Origin: Nonomuraea muscovyensis
GTDB lineage: Bacteria > Actinomycetota > Actinomycetes > Streptosporangiales > Streptosporangiaceae
Direction: 5' to 3'
Length of the DNA: 64,000 bases
Assembly (NCBI RefSeq): GCF_014207745.1
Contig: NZ_JACHJB010000002.1
Span: 992,001-1,056,000 of the forward strand
Position numbers and translations under genes: made by a program. Shown piece after piece: positions 41,796 through 49,305 of this stretch. Positions within the stretch are counted from its first letter, which is position 1; each line of letters starts with the position of its first letter. The notes beneath the pieces are model-generated. The model was not told the origin of the DNA, did no database searches, and saw nothing but the letters and a program-made list of their open reading frames with translations.

Positions 41796-41812
41796 CGTAC
41801 TATGATAGTACG
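41796..41812. promoter_or_regulatory. 17-bp palindromic operator (TetR type)
   Basis: CGTACTAT-G-ATAGTACG is a perfect inverted repeat in the 115-base gap between the divergent oxidoreductase and TetR genes. Three further GTAC elements lie just to its left (41776-41793). It overlaps where both promoters must be, which fits autoregulation. Confidence 0.75.
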
Positions 41813-41850
41813 CTGTACGATTGTCAAGCCGTTCGAGAGCGAGGAGAACC

Positions 41851-42525
41851 GTGTCTGCGAGGGAACAACACCAGGTCGCGTCAGACGCGGGGCTGAGCAA
41901 GCAGCGGGTGGTGGCCGAGGCGGTCCGGCTCGCCGACCGCGAGGGGGTCGACGGACTGAGCATGCGCCGGCTGGCCGGCGCGCTCGGCGCGGGCGCGATG
42001 TCGCTCTACTACTACGTGGCGAGCAAGGAGGAGCTGCTGGACGCCATGATCGACGTCGTTTTCGAGGAGATCGAGCTCCCGCCCGAAGAGACCGACTGGC
42101 AGTCGGCGATGCGACGGGAGGCGGTATCCGCCCGACAGGTTCTCGCGCGCCACCCGTGGGCGATCGGCCTGATGGAGTCGCGGACATCGCCGGGGCCCGC
42201 GAACCTCCGCCACCGCGAGGCGGTCACCGCCTGCCTGCGGAGGGCTGGCTTCTCGGTTGTGATGGCGACGCACGCCAATTGGTTGCTCAACAGCTATGTC
42301 TACGGTTTCGCCCTGCAGGAAGCCAGCCTGCAGTTCGACACCGCCGATGAGTTCGCGGACATGACCGAGGACGTCTTCCTGCCCCAGCTGCCTCCTGACG
42401 AGTTCCCCTTCCTCAACGAGTCCGCCGCCGCGCTCATCGCTGCCGGCTACGACCCGGCGGAGGAGTTCATCTTCGGCCTCGACCTCGTCCTAGCCGCCCT
42501 CGAGCCCCTGAGAGCCTCCGCATAG
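41851..42525 (+). CDS. TetR family repressor with TetR_C-type ligand domain
   Basis: 224 residues from GTG 41851, with AGGAG upstream. The helix-turn-helix is clear (SMRRLAGALGAGAMSLYYYVASKEELLDAM). The C-terminal domain (ALEPL at the end, and a helical middle HANWLLNSYVYGFALQEA) resembles tetracycline-repressor-type ligand domains. It probably binds the adjacent palindrome and controls itself and the divergent oxidoreductase-DUF6326 operon. Confidence 0.9.
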   Translation: MSAREQHQVASDAGLSKQRVVAEAVRLADREGVDGLSMRRLAGALGAGAMSLYYYVASKEELLDAMIDVVFEEIELPPEETDWQSAMRREAVSARQVLARHPWAIGLMESRTSPGPANLRHREAVTACLRRAGFSVVMATHANWLLNSYVYGFALQEASLQFDTADEFADMTEDVFLPQLPPDEFPFLNESAAALIAAGYDPAEEFIFGLDLVLAALEPLRASA

Positions 42526-42808
42526 CGACGCTCGCGGACCGTCGCGCGGCCCCCTGCACCGCAGTTCCGATCCATAAGGGGTTTCCTGACGAACTTGCGA
42601 CCAGGGGCCAAAAAGTTGAACTTGGTTGGGGATTGACACCCGCCGGCCGGGCGGCTCACATCTGCCCGTCGTCGGTGCCCGGGTCGCGCAGGGCGCGGCG
42701 ACCATCGGAGTCGAGGTCGGGCGGGGTGAAGCTGCAGTGGCCGGCGACAGCGAGGGCGACTTCAGATGTGAAGAAGGCTGCCGTGCCGGTCAATTGTCAT
42801 GGCGGTCG

Positions 42809-43780
42809 TCACGGGAGCCTGACCTCGGCGAAGATCGGCCGGTGATCGGTGTGCCTCAACCGCAGCACGCGGAAGTCTCGCACCGCCATCCGTGAGTCCA
42901 CGAGCACGTGGTCGATCGTCACGCCGGGCAGTCGCCACGTTCGGCCCAGCGCCTGCGGCCAGGTCGCCGTGAATCCGCGCCCCATGACGTCGGCCGCGTC
43001 CCGATACCCCGATGCCAGCAGCTCACGCATCGGCAGGTGGTCGAGCGTGGCGTTGAAGTCCCCCGCCAGCAGCCGCAGCTGCCCACCGCCTCGCGGCAAC
43101 GCGTGGAGGCCACCCTGCCAGCACGGTTGCCGGCCGACGCGTTTGGGCGCGCACGGGTGCACGGAGACGATCTCCACACGGTCCCCGCCGGGATGCGCCA
43201 ACCATGCCCTGGCCTGCCCGAACGCACCCACCTTGATCATCTCCCCGGCCGTCAGCGGATACCTCGCGTACACGGCGGACCCACCGACCCCCGGCAACGG
43301 CCGCGTGACGGCGTGCGGCAACCTCTCACGCACGCCCGCGTCCTCCAGCCGCCGCATGGCCTCCGGGGTGAGTTCCTGCAGCGTCAGCACATCCGGCCGT
43401 ATCTGGCCGACCAGGGCCATCAGCTGGTCCGTGTCCGCCTGGCCCACCATCAGGTTGGCCGCCAGCACCCGCAACACCGGCCCGTTCGCAGCCGGATTGC
43501 CGTCGGCGAAGGCCCGAGGCACGACGGCGCTCCCCAATGCCATCACGGCCGCGATCCCCACCACCCCCGCCGCCCGCCGCCTCAGCACCCACGCCAGCGC
43601 CACGCCGGCCACGGCACCGGCCGCCGCGTACGGCGTGTACGCCACCACCGGCACCCACGGCCAGTCCGGCTCGAACCCGCTCAGCCGCACCAGCGCCCAC
43701 CCGGCGAACGGCACAACGGCGATCCAGCTCATCCATGTACGCACGTCCCTGTATCGCCGCCAAGCCCGATAGGCGTTCAC
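42809..43780 (-). CDS. Membrane-anchored endonuclease/exonuclease/phosphatase family protein
   Basis: 323 residues from GTG 43780; GTG 43840 is an alternative that adds 20 residues. Three N-terminal hydrophobic segments (WMSWIAVVPFAGWALV, VAYTPYAAAGAVAGVALAWVL, VVGIAAVMALGSAVV) precede an extracytoplasmic EEP domain with LTLQELTPEAM, VSVHPCAP, AGDFNATLDH, a VTIDHVLV segment and TDHRPIF. These are the metal and catalytic residues of the DNase I-like fold. Likely a cell-surface phosphodiesterase; the substrate is unknown. Confidence 0.85.
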   Translation of the reverse strand: MNAYRAWRRYRDVRTWMSWIAVVPFAGWALVRLSGFEPDWPWVPVVAYTPYAAAGAVAGVALAWVLRRRAAGVVGIAAVMALGSAVVPRAFADGNPAANGPVLRVLAANLMVGQADTDQLMALVGQIRPDVLTLQELTPEAMRRLEDAGVRERLPHAVTRPLPGVGGSAVYARYPLTAGEMIKVGAFGQARAWLAHPGGDRVEIVSVHPCAPKRVGRQPCWQGGLHALPRGGGQLRLLAGDFNATLDHLPMRELLASGYRDAADVMGRGFTATWPQALGRTWRLPGVTIDHVLVDSRMAVRDFRVLRLRHTDHRPIFAEVRLP

Positions 43781-43947
43781 GCGCGGGTGCCAAGCGCTCG
43801 CACGACGTTCGGTGTCGACGACTTCACCGGCATGCTGCACCTGAAATGAGCCTTTCCACCGGCAGCGCCTGCGGGCATCGCACGGCCCGTTTGTGGCGGC
43901 TTGGAGACCTCGCAGCAGCCGAAACGGCCGCGAACTCGATCGCGCGG

Positions 43948-44005
43948 GCCTCGTGGTGCGCCCACGAGGCGCGCAGGTCATGGACCAAGACTGTAGATCC
44001 ATGAC
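43948..44005. promoter_or_regulatory. Two inverted repeats in a divergent intergenic region
   Basis: GCCTCGTGG (43948-43956) pairs with 43962-43970 around a five-base loop. Directly after it, GTCATGGA (43977-43984) pairs with TCCATGAC (43998-44005). They lie between the divergent EEP and small membrane protein genes and could be a terminator-like hairpin plus an operator. Confidence 0.4.
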
Positions 44006-44088
44006 GGCGCTTGATCGTTTCGGTGGCGGCTCGCTAGGGTTGGGCGCCTTTGTTCGGATCCTGTCCGCTCGTGCCCGAGGGTAATTCA

Positions 44089-44433
44089 GTGCGCCGCTAT
44101 CGTTTCGGCAGAATCGCCACGCTGTTCGCCGCCATCTATGTGGCCGCGGTCGTCGTGTCCGGCGTCCTCGCGCTGGCCACCGGCGAACCCGCGCTACTGC
44201 GCGAGATCGTCACGGGCGGGTGGGACCCGGACTTCGTGCCCTACACCTGGCGGGTGGAGCTCCTCATGGTCGCGGGCGGAGTCCTGCAGGGCTGGGCCTA
44301 CTGGCAGGTGCTGCGCGGCCGGCCGGCCGGCACGCGGGCGGTCAACGACAGGCCGGTCCGGCTGTTACGGGCGGTCCTCTACCTCAGCGTCGCCTGCACG
44401 CTGCTGTACCGGCTTCCGATCCCGGTGCATTGA
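44089..44433 (+). CDS. Small integral membrane protein of unknown function
   Basis: 114 residues from GTG 44089, with GAGGG seven bases upstream. Three hydrophobic helices are visible (ATLFAAIYVAAVVVSGVLAL, LLMVAGGVLQGWAYWQVL, LLRAVLYLSVACTLLYRL), and there is no recognised domain. It ends six bases before the end hairpin of the IS element, so the IS inserted just behind it and may have removed downstream partners. Confidence 0.7.
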   Translation: MRRYRFGRIATLFAAIYVAAVVVSGVLALATGEPALLREIVTGGWDPDFVPYTWRVELLMVAGGVLQGWAYWQVLRGRPAGTRAVNDRPVRLLRAVLYLSVACTLLYRLPIPVH

Positions 44434-44481
44434 CGCGCTCTCCGGGCTGAAGCCCGGAGATTCTGGCCTGTGCCGTCCCGT

Positions 44482-45717
44482 TCACGCGGCGGCACTTCCC
44501 CGGCTTCCTGTTTCGCTGATCTGTGCCCGGACGGATCCGGGTCTTACCTGATCTCCACAGGCGTTTTGTCTCTCCGCTCGTCCGGCGGCGAGAATGTTGA
44601 TCGCGGCGTTCACATCCCGGTCGTGGGTGACCCCGCACGGGCAGGTCCACTCCCGCACCGACAGCGGCATCGCCTCGGCGACGACACCGCACGCCGAACA
44701 CAGCTTGGAGGAGGGGAAGAACCGGCCGACCTTGGCGAAGTACCTGCCATACAGCTTCGCCTTGTACTCCAGCATGCCCACGAACGCCGACCACCCGGCA
44801 TCGTGGACGCTCTTGGCCAACCGGGTGCGGGCCAGTCCCTTGACCGCCAGGTCCTCCACATACACCGCTTGGTTGTCGCGGATAATCCGCGTGGAGGTCT
44901 GGTGGTGGAACTCGCGGCGCGCGTCGGCGACCCTGGCGTGCTGGCGGGCAACCCGCAGGCGGGCCCTGGCCCGGTTGCTCGATCCTTTCTGCTTGCGCGA
45001 CAGCGCCCGCTGGAGTTTCCTGAGCTTCTTCTCCGCACGGCGCAGGAATCTCGGCGAGGACACCTTGGTGCCGTCGGCCAGGACGGCGAAGTGCCCCAGC
45101 CCCAGGTCGATCCCCGTCTCAGCGCCGGTCTCAGTGCCGGTCTCAGTGCCCGTCTCGGCGCCGGTCTCGGGCAACGCCGTCTGGGTCACCTGGAGCACGA
45201 ACGAGGCGAAGTATCGCCCGGCCGCGTCCTTGAAGACCGTGACCGACGACGACTCGGCGGGCAGTTCCCGTGACCAGCGCACCGCCACATCCCCGATCTT
45301 CGGCAAGCGCAGCCTGCCCTGCGCGGTGATCGAGAAGCGGGCGTTCTTGGTGAACCGGATCGCCTGCCGGTTGTCCTTGCGGGACCGGAAGCGGGGCGGC
45401 GCGAGTTTCGGCCCCTTGCGCCCGCCGGAGACAGAGGCGAAGAAGTTGCGGAACGCGGTGGTGCAGTCCGCCAGGGCCTGCTGGAGTACCACGGCGGACA
45501 CCTCGCCCAGCCAGGCCCGCCGCGGGGTCTTCTTCGCCTCGGTGATCACAGCGCGGGACAGGTCGGCGTCGGTGAGGAACGGCAGTCCTTGCTCATGAGC
45601 GTGATTGCGCAGCGCGAGCGCGTCGTTGAACACCACGCGGGCGCACCCGAATGCCTTGGCCAGGTCGATCCGCTGGCCGGGGGTCGGGTCGATCCGGTAG
45701 GAGTACCGCAACTGCAC
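44482..45717 (-). CDS. tnpB: TnpB, RNA-guided RuvC nuclease of IS200/IS605 family
   Basis: 411 residues. RuvC residues are visible: D in GIDLGLGHFAVL, E in YVEDLAVKGLA and D in THDRDVNAA. A CxxC...CxC zinc finger (CSACG, CPCG) precedes the last motif. TnpB proteins cut DNA next to a short TAM using a guide RNA (omega RNA) transcribed from the 3' end of the gene through the element's right end; here that would run through 44440-44500 on minus. A five-unit ETG-type repeat sits directly before the first RuvC motif, an unusual place for a length-variable insert. Confidence 0.92.
   Translation of the reverse strand: MQLRYSYRIDPTPGQRIDLAKAFGCARVVFNDALALRNHAHEQGLPFLTDADLSRAVITEAKKTPRRAWLGEVSAVVLQQALADCTTAFRNFFASVSGGRKGPKLAPPRFRSRKDNRQAIRFTKNARFSITAQGRLRLPKIGDVAVRWSRELPAESSSVTVFKDAAGRYFASFVLQVTQTALPETGAETGTETGTETGAETGIDLGLGHFAVLADGTKVSSPRFLRRAEKKLRKLQRALSRKQKGSSNRARARLRVARQHARVADARREFHHQTSTRIIRDNQAVYVEDLAVKGLARTRLAKSVHDAGWSAFVGMLEYKAKLYGRYFAKVGRFFPSSKLCSACGVVAEAMPLSVREWTCPCGVTHDRDVNAAINILAAGRAERQNACGDQVRPGSVRAQISETGSRGSAAA
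45113..45172. repeat. 12-bp tandem repeat inside tnpB
   Basis: Five units of a 12-base repeat (consensus CCGGTCTCAGTG on plus) encode ETGAETGTETG-like residues on minus, ending at the start of RuvC motif I. In-frame units leave the gene open; the copy number is likely to vary between strains. Confidence 0.85.
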
Positions 45718-45739
45718 TCGATCATCCTACAGTTGGTTT

Positions 45740-46156
45740 ATGGCCGAGTACGGCGATATCAGAACCGGCAGACACTGTGTTTTCGTCCTGCACGCTCATT
45801 TGGTTTTCGTGACGAAGTTCCGGTATCGGGTGTTCACCGACACCCACCTGACCCGCCTGGAAGAGATCATGAGAGCGGTCAGCGCCTACTTCGAAACCGG
45901 CCTGGCCGAGTTCAACGGCGAGAACAACCACGTCCACCTGCTGGTCAACTTCCCGCCCAAGATCGCCTTGTCCAAGCTGGTCAACAGCCTCAAGGGCGTC
46001 TCCTCCAGGCGGATGCGGCAAGAGTTCCCCGAACTGGCCGCCCACTCCTACCGGGCGAACACGTTGTGGTCTGGCTCCTACTTCGCCGGTTCAGTGGGTG
46101 GAGCGCCGATCAGTGTCCTGCGCCAGTACATCGAGCAGCAGAACCGGCCCCTGTGA
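45740..46156 (+). CDS. tnpA: TnpA, Y1 HUH transposase of IS200/IS605 family
   Basis: 138 residues from ATG 45740. The HUH motif is NNHVHLLV and the catalytic Tyr lies in VLRQYIEQQ near the C-terminus. Full length for the family. It excises and inserts the element as single-stranded DNA at the hairpin ends. It is divergent from tnpB with a 22-base gap that must hold both promoters. Confidence 0.93.
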   Translation: MAEYGDIRTGRHCVFVLHAHLVFVTKFRYRVFTDTHLTRLEEIMRAVSAYFETGLAEFNGENNHVHLLVNFPPKIALSKLVNSLKGVSSRRMRQEFPELAAHSYRANTLWSGSYFAGSVGGAPISVLRQYIEQQNRPL

Positions 46157-46276
46157 GTCAGGTGGACGCCGGTCCGCCTGGCGGCGAATCGGCTATCCCT
46201 GCCCCGCTACGCGGGACGGTCGGCTTCACCCCCGGCCTGAAGGCCGGAGCACTACCGACGATTCCGGTAGCGGTGA

Positions 46277-47617
46277 TCAGGCGGCCTTGCCGCGGGCGAT
46301 GTAGAGGTTCATGCCGGTGAAGTCGACGGTGATGTTGTAGGGCTTCCAGAAGCAGTGGGAAAACCAGCCCATCGAGTCGAACCCTGTCCCATAGGGCCAG
46401 GGCACGTTGACCGGCTGGTTTGGGTTCGTGTAGCAGTAGACCTCCTTGGCGACGGCGTTGCCGAGGCGGATTTCCTTCGGGTAGCAGGGGTAGACGACGG
46501 CCGGGTGGCTTTGGGCAAAAGTCCCGATCTGGCGGTCGTAGTCGGTGCGGATCCCCAACTGCTCGGCCGTTTTCCCGCGCACGCCCGCGGCGATCTCGCC
46601 GACTCCGCCGAAGTTCACGCCCACCACCCCTGTGCGGGAGCCGGTGGCGCCGACGAAGCTGCCCGTGCTGTGCAGGTATTGCTCACGGGCCAGCCACAGC
46701 GGCAGGGGTTCGGCGCCCGCCCGTGTGGCGGCGGCGCGTGCCTTCCTGGCCGTTTCGGCGGTGCGGCGGCGCAGGATCAGCTGCCGGCCCGCGTAGTCGA
46801 AGGTGGGCAGCAAGTGGTAGAAGACCCACATGCCGATCAGGCCGTCGCTGTCGGTGTCGACATCTTCGCCCGACTCCGTTGCCGACCAGCTCACGGGGAT
46901 GTTGCGTAGTTCGATGCCGCCCAGCTTGAAGGAGTCCAGGATCCCCCAGTACGCCAACACGGTGCCGCCCCCGAAATCGGCCTCCTGACTGGCGACGGGG
47001 CGCAGCCCGGCCTCCTTGGCCACCGACGCGCGCACGCTCAGATTCGGGGCGCCGGTGTAGAACGTGAAGCGCTTCGTCGGTCCGCCGTTGACCGAGGCCT
47101 CCACCAGCGGCATCGGGTCCATCTGCTGGAACGTCACCCGCGCGGTCTCGCCGTGGACCTGATACGCCTCGCCGCGGACTGCCGCGAACCACTTGGCGTA
47201 GTTTTCTTCGCCGGCCGCTTTCCAGTGTGGTGCGGACAGGGCGAACTTGTCCTGCCGGATGTAGCAGTCGCCCAGGAGCTGGTTGGTTTCCTTGTCGTCG
47301 GGCGCCGGCTTGAGGGCCATCTTGAGGTATTTCTCGGCGTCGGGGAACCGGTTGGACAGCAGCCCGACATGGCCGCGCTGGCGGGCCGCGAGCAGGTTCT
47401 TGGGATCCTTTTTCAGAATCTCCTCATACGCGCGGCCGGCCTGCTCGAACTTCCCAGCCTTGAACAGCGCGTCCGCGTCACCGCTGCCGGCCGGCGCCGC
47501 CCCACCCGACAGCGGCGCCGTCGCGGCCGCGCCGGCCAGCACGGCGGCGCCCCGCAGCAGCGAACGCCGGTCCCACACTCCGTCATTAACCAAGGCCTTC
47601 TCCTTATTCTTGGTCAT
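46277..47617 (-). CDS. Tat-exported TPR protein with degenerate retropepsin-like domain
   Basis: 446 residues from ATG 47617. A twin-arginine signal (DRRSLLRGAAVLAGAAATA) is followed by a Gly/Ala/Pro linker. TPR-like helices cover about 48-135 (DADALFKAGKFEQAGRAYEEIL, AEKYLKMALKPAPDDKETN). The remainder looks like a retroviral-type aspartyl protease fold, but the position of the catalytic DTG reads FYTGAPNL, so Asp is replaced by Tyr. It is probably a secreted binding or scaffold protein rather than a protease. The end abuts the IS element. Confidence 0.7.
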   Translation of the reverse strand: MTKNKEKALVNDGVWDRRSLLRGAAVLAGAAATAPLSGGAAPAGSGDADALFKAGKFEQAGRAYEEILKKDPKNLLAARQRGHVGLLSNRFPDAEKYLKMALKPAPDDKETNQLLGDCYIRQDKFALSAPHWKAAGEENYAKWFAAVRGEAYQVHGETARVTFQQMDPMPLVEASVNGGPTKRFTFYTGAPNLSVRASVAKEAGLRPVASQEADFGGGTVLAYWGILDSFKLGGIELRNIPVSWSATESGEDVDTDSDGLIGMWVFYHLLPTFDYAGRQLILRRRTAETARKARAAATRAGAEPLPLWLAREQYLHSTGSFVGATGSRTGVVGVNFGGVGEIAAGVRGKTAEQLGIRTDYDRQIGTFAQSHPAVVYPCYPKEIRLGNAVAKEVYCYTNPNQPVNVPWPYGTGFDSMGWFSHCFWKPYNITVDFTGMNLYIARGKAA

Positions 47618-47619
47618 CT

Positions 47620-48432
47620 TCACGTGAACTGCTGCAGCTCGTACGGCAGCCTGACGCTGGACCGGGCGCTGATGGCCGCCGGCCTGGTCGACCGCGTCCA
47701 GGTGACGCTCTTCTCCGTGATCAACGCCAAGACCGGGACAGACCCGATCTTCCACGGCGGATCCGACTTCGACCTGGAACTCATCGCCTGCCTGGCCAGC
47801 TTGGCGGCGGTCGCGGTCATCACCTTGGTGACGCTGGCGATCGGCACCTGCCGCCCGCTGGAGACGTGGTCCGGCCAGCACCACGCGTAGCCGGCACCGG
47901 GGTGAGGTCGCCGTCGTGGTGGCGTGCCGCCGCAGTCCGGGCGGTATTCGAAGTGCCACCACTCGTTCTCGTACATGCGGTAGAGGTCGTAGCGGGCGCC
48001 GTGTTCCTCGAGCCAGCGCGCCCCTTCGTGCGGGCGTACGTCCAGGGCGATGCCCTTGACGTGGTTGGATTCCGCGGGCGGGAGCACGAGCATGCGGGCT
48101 GCGGCCGGGGAGCCGGAGCGGCGCACCTCCTCGTCGAACATCCGCTGCTGGATGAGGGGCTCGCGGTATCCCGAGGTGAGGCCGATGAGCTGGCGGTGAC
48201 GCCACAGTGCTTCGGTGCGCGCCGCGGTGAACGCCGCCAGGGCGCCGTCGGTGAGCCCGGTGAGGTTCTCGGCGGGGAATCGCAACCGCAACGCCCAGCG
48301 GCAGGCCAGCTCGCGGGCGCGGCCGGGACGGCGGACGAACGCCGCGGGCAGTAAGAGCACCGCGAGCACCAGTGTGACCGCGGCGAACAGCCGGTCTCGG
48401 GGCCGAGAGGGGATGGTCCGTGGTTCGCTCAT
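47620..48432 (-). CDS. VanY-like D,D-carboxypeptidase with foreign C-terminal tail
   Basis: From ATG 48432: an N-terminal transmembrane segment (LFAAVTLVLAVLLLPAAFV), then the VanY/peptidase M15 core with SNHVKGIALDV (His, Asp zinc ligands) and EWWHFEYRP (catalytic Glu/His). After about residue 175 the frame runs into unrelated DNA: a piece with GRQVPIASVTKVMTA, which carries the SxxK motif of a DacA-type penicillin-binding protein, then antisense of a dihydrofolate-reductase-like fragment. The tail of about 95 residues is thus a junction product. The core may still be active on peptidoglycan stem peptides. Confidence 0.75.
   Translation of the reverse strand: MSEPRTIPSRPRDRLFAAVTLVLAVLLLPAAFVRRPGRARELACRWALRLRFPAENLTGLTDGALAAFTAARTEALWRHRQLIGLTSGYREPLIQQRMFDEEVRRSGSPAAARMLVLPPAESNHVKGIALDVRPHEGARWLEEHGARYDLYRMYENEWWHFEYRPDCGGTPPRRRPHPGAGYAWCWPDHVSSGRQVPIASVTKVMTATAAKLARQAMSSRSKSDPPWKIGSVPVLALITEKSVTWTRSTRPAAISARSSVRLPYELQQFT
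47636..47785 (+). pseudogene. Fragment of a RibD/dihydrofolate-reductase-like protein
   Basis: The plus strand encodes YGSLTLDRALMAAGLVDRVQ, then a segment ending GTDPIFHGGSDFDLELI, typical of the C-terminal part of DHFR/RibD-C family proteins. There is no start, and the homology breaks on both sides. It overlaps the antisense tail of the VanY-like gene, evidence of a local rearrangement. Confidence 0.65.
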
Positions 48433-48517
48433 GACGAACCACGATCGGCGGCGAACGTGCGCGGGTTGTCCGCTGAATGTCAGCGTTTCTCGACGGCTGC
48501 GCCGCCCGGGGATACCG

Positions 48518-48545
48518 TGACACAACCATGACACGGCGCTGACAA
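48518..48545. promoter_or_regulatory. Three TGACA repeats with 11-bp period (response-regulator site)
   Basis: TGACAC at 48518, TGACAC at 48529 and TGACAA at 48540: one copy per helical turn, the classic layout for OmpR/PhoB-type regulators. TAGATT at 48570-48575 fits a -10, with its -35 position falling right after the third repeat, as for an activator-dependent promoter. An inverted CGCTGACA copy (TGTCAGCG) is at 48478-48485. Confidence 0.7.
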
Positions 48546-48608
48546 GGCGAGAACGCTGCTGGCCGACAGTAGATTGGGTTGACCGGCGGGCGAGTTACGG
48601 AGCGTACG

Positions 48609-49298
48609 GTGAAACTCGGCGGCGTGTCGCGGGTGTTGTTGATCGAGGATGACCCGGCTGTGCGGGAGGGCCTTGAGCTGGCCCTGAGCCGGCACGGGCA
48701 CCGGGTGCGCGCGGTGGAGTCCGGCGAGCAGGGGCTGGACCGGCTGCTTACAGACCTTCCCGACGTCGTCATACTCGATCTCATGCTGCCCGGGATGGAC
48801 GGGTTCGAGGTCTGCCGCCGCATCCGGGCCGCCGGGGAGGTGCCGATCATCATGCTGACCGCGCGCGGCGACGACATCGACGTGGTGGTCGGGCTGGAGG
48901 CGGGCGCCGACGACTATGTGGTCAAGCCGGTGCAGCCCAGGGTGCTCGAGGCGCGCATCCGCGCGGTGCTCCGGCGCATCGGCCGGGACCAGGCGGAGCT
49001 GGAGCGGCACGGCGACCTGACCATCGACCGGGCCGGGCTGGTGGTCGCCAACCGCGGCGAGCCGGTCAGCCTCGCCCCGACCGAGCTGCGCCTGCTGCTC
49101 GAGCTGTCCGCCACGCCGGGCCGCGTGCACAGCCGCCAGCAGCTGCTGGAGTCGGTGTGGGAGCACGGGTACTTCGGCGACTCGCGCCTCGTGGACGCGT
49201 GCGTGCAGCGGTTGCGCGCAAAGATCGAGGACGACTCGGCGGCGCCCGTCTATGTGCAGACGGTGCGTGGGTTCGGGTACCGGTTCGGGCCGGTGTGA
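48609..49298 (+). CDS. OmpR/PhoB-family response regulator (CseB-like)
   Basis: 229 residues from GTG 48609, with GGAG upstream. The receiver domain has the acidic pair IEDD, the phospho-acceptor in VVILDLMLPGMDG and the Lys in VVKPVQPRV. The winged helix ends with RLVDACVQRLRAKIEDD and VRGFGYRF. It is followed at once by a sensor kinase and a lipoprotein gene, the gene set of the Streptomyces CseA-CseB-CseC envelope stress system. The upstream 11-bp repeats suggest autoregulation. Confidence 0.93.
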   Translation: MKLGGVSRVLLIEDDPAVREGLELALSRHGHRVRAVESGEQGLDRLLTDLPDVVILDLMLPGMDGFEVCRRIRAAGEVPIIMLTARGDDIDVVVGLEAGADDYVVKPVQPRVLEARIRAVLRRIGRDQAELERHGDLTIDRAGLVVANRGEPVSLAPTELRLLLELSATPGRVHSRQQLLESVWEHGYFGDSRLVDACVQRLRAKIEDDSAAPVYVQTVRGFGYRFGPV

Positions 49299-49305
49299 GC
49301 CGCCG

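Larger units (their letters stand above)
44440..46247. mobile_element. IS200/IS605-type element with divergent tnpA and tnpB
   Basis: A complete element: tnpB on minus and tnpA on plus, starts 22 bases apart. Imperfect end hairpins flank it: CTCCGGGC-TGAA-GCCCGGAG at 44440-44459 and CCGGCC-TGAA-GGCCGG at 46232-46247, with the same TGAA loop in the same orientation. Subterminal hairpins without inverted repeats or target duplication fit single-strand Y1 transposition. Exact termini cannot be fixed without an empty site. Both genes look intact, so it may still be mobile. Confidence 0.88.

Noticed and set aside
42526..42808. Short frames between the TetR gene and the EEP gene
   Set aside because: None has a start signal or known family; the interval is probably intergenic.
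45113..45172. Tandem repeat as evidence that tnpB is a pseudogene
   Set aside because: The units are 12 bp and in frame, and all RuvC and zinc-finger residues are intact, so the gene is probably functional.
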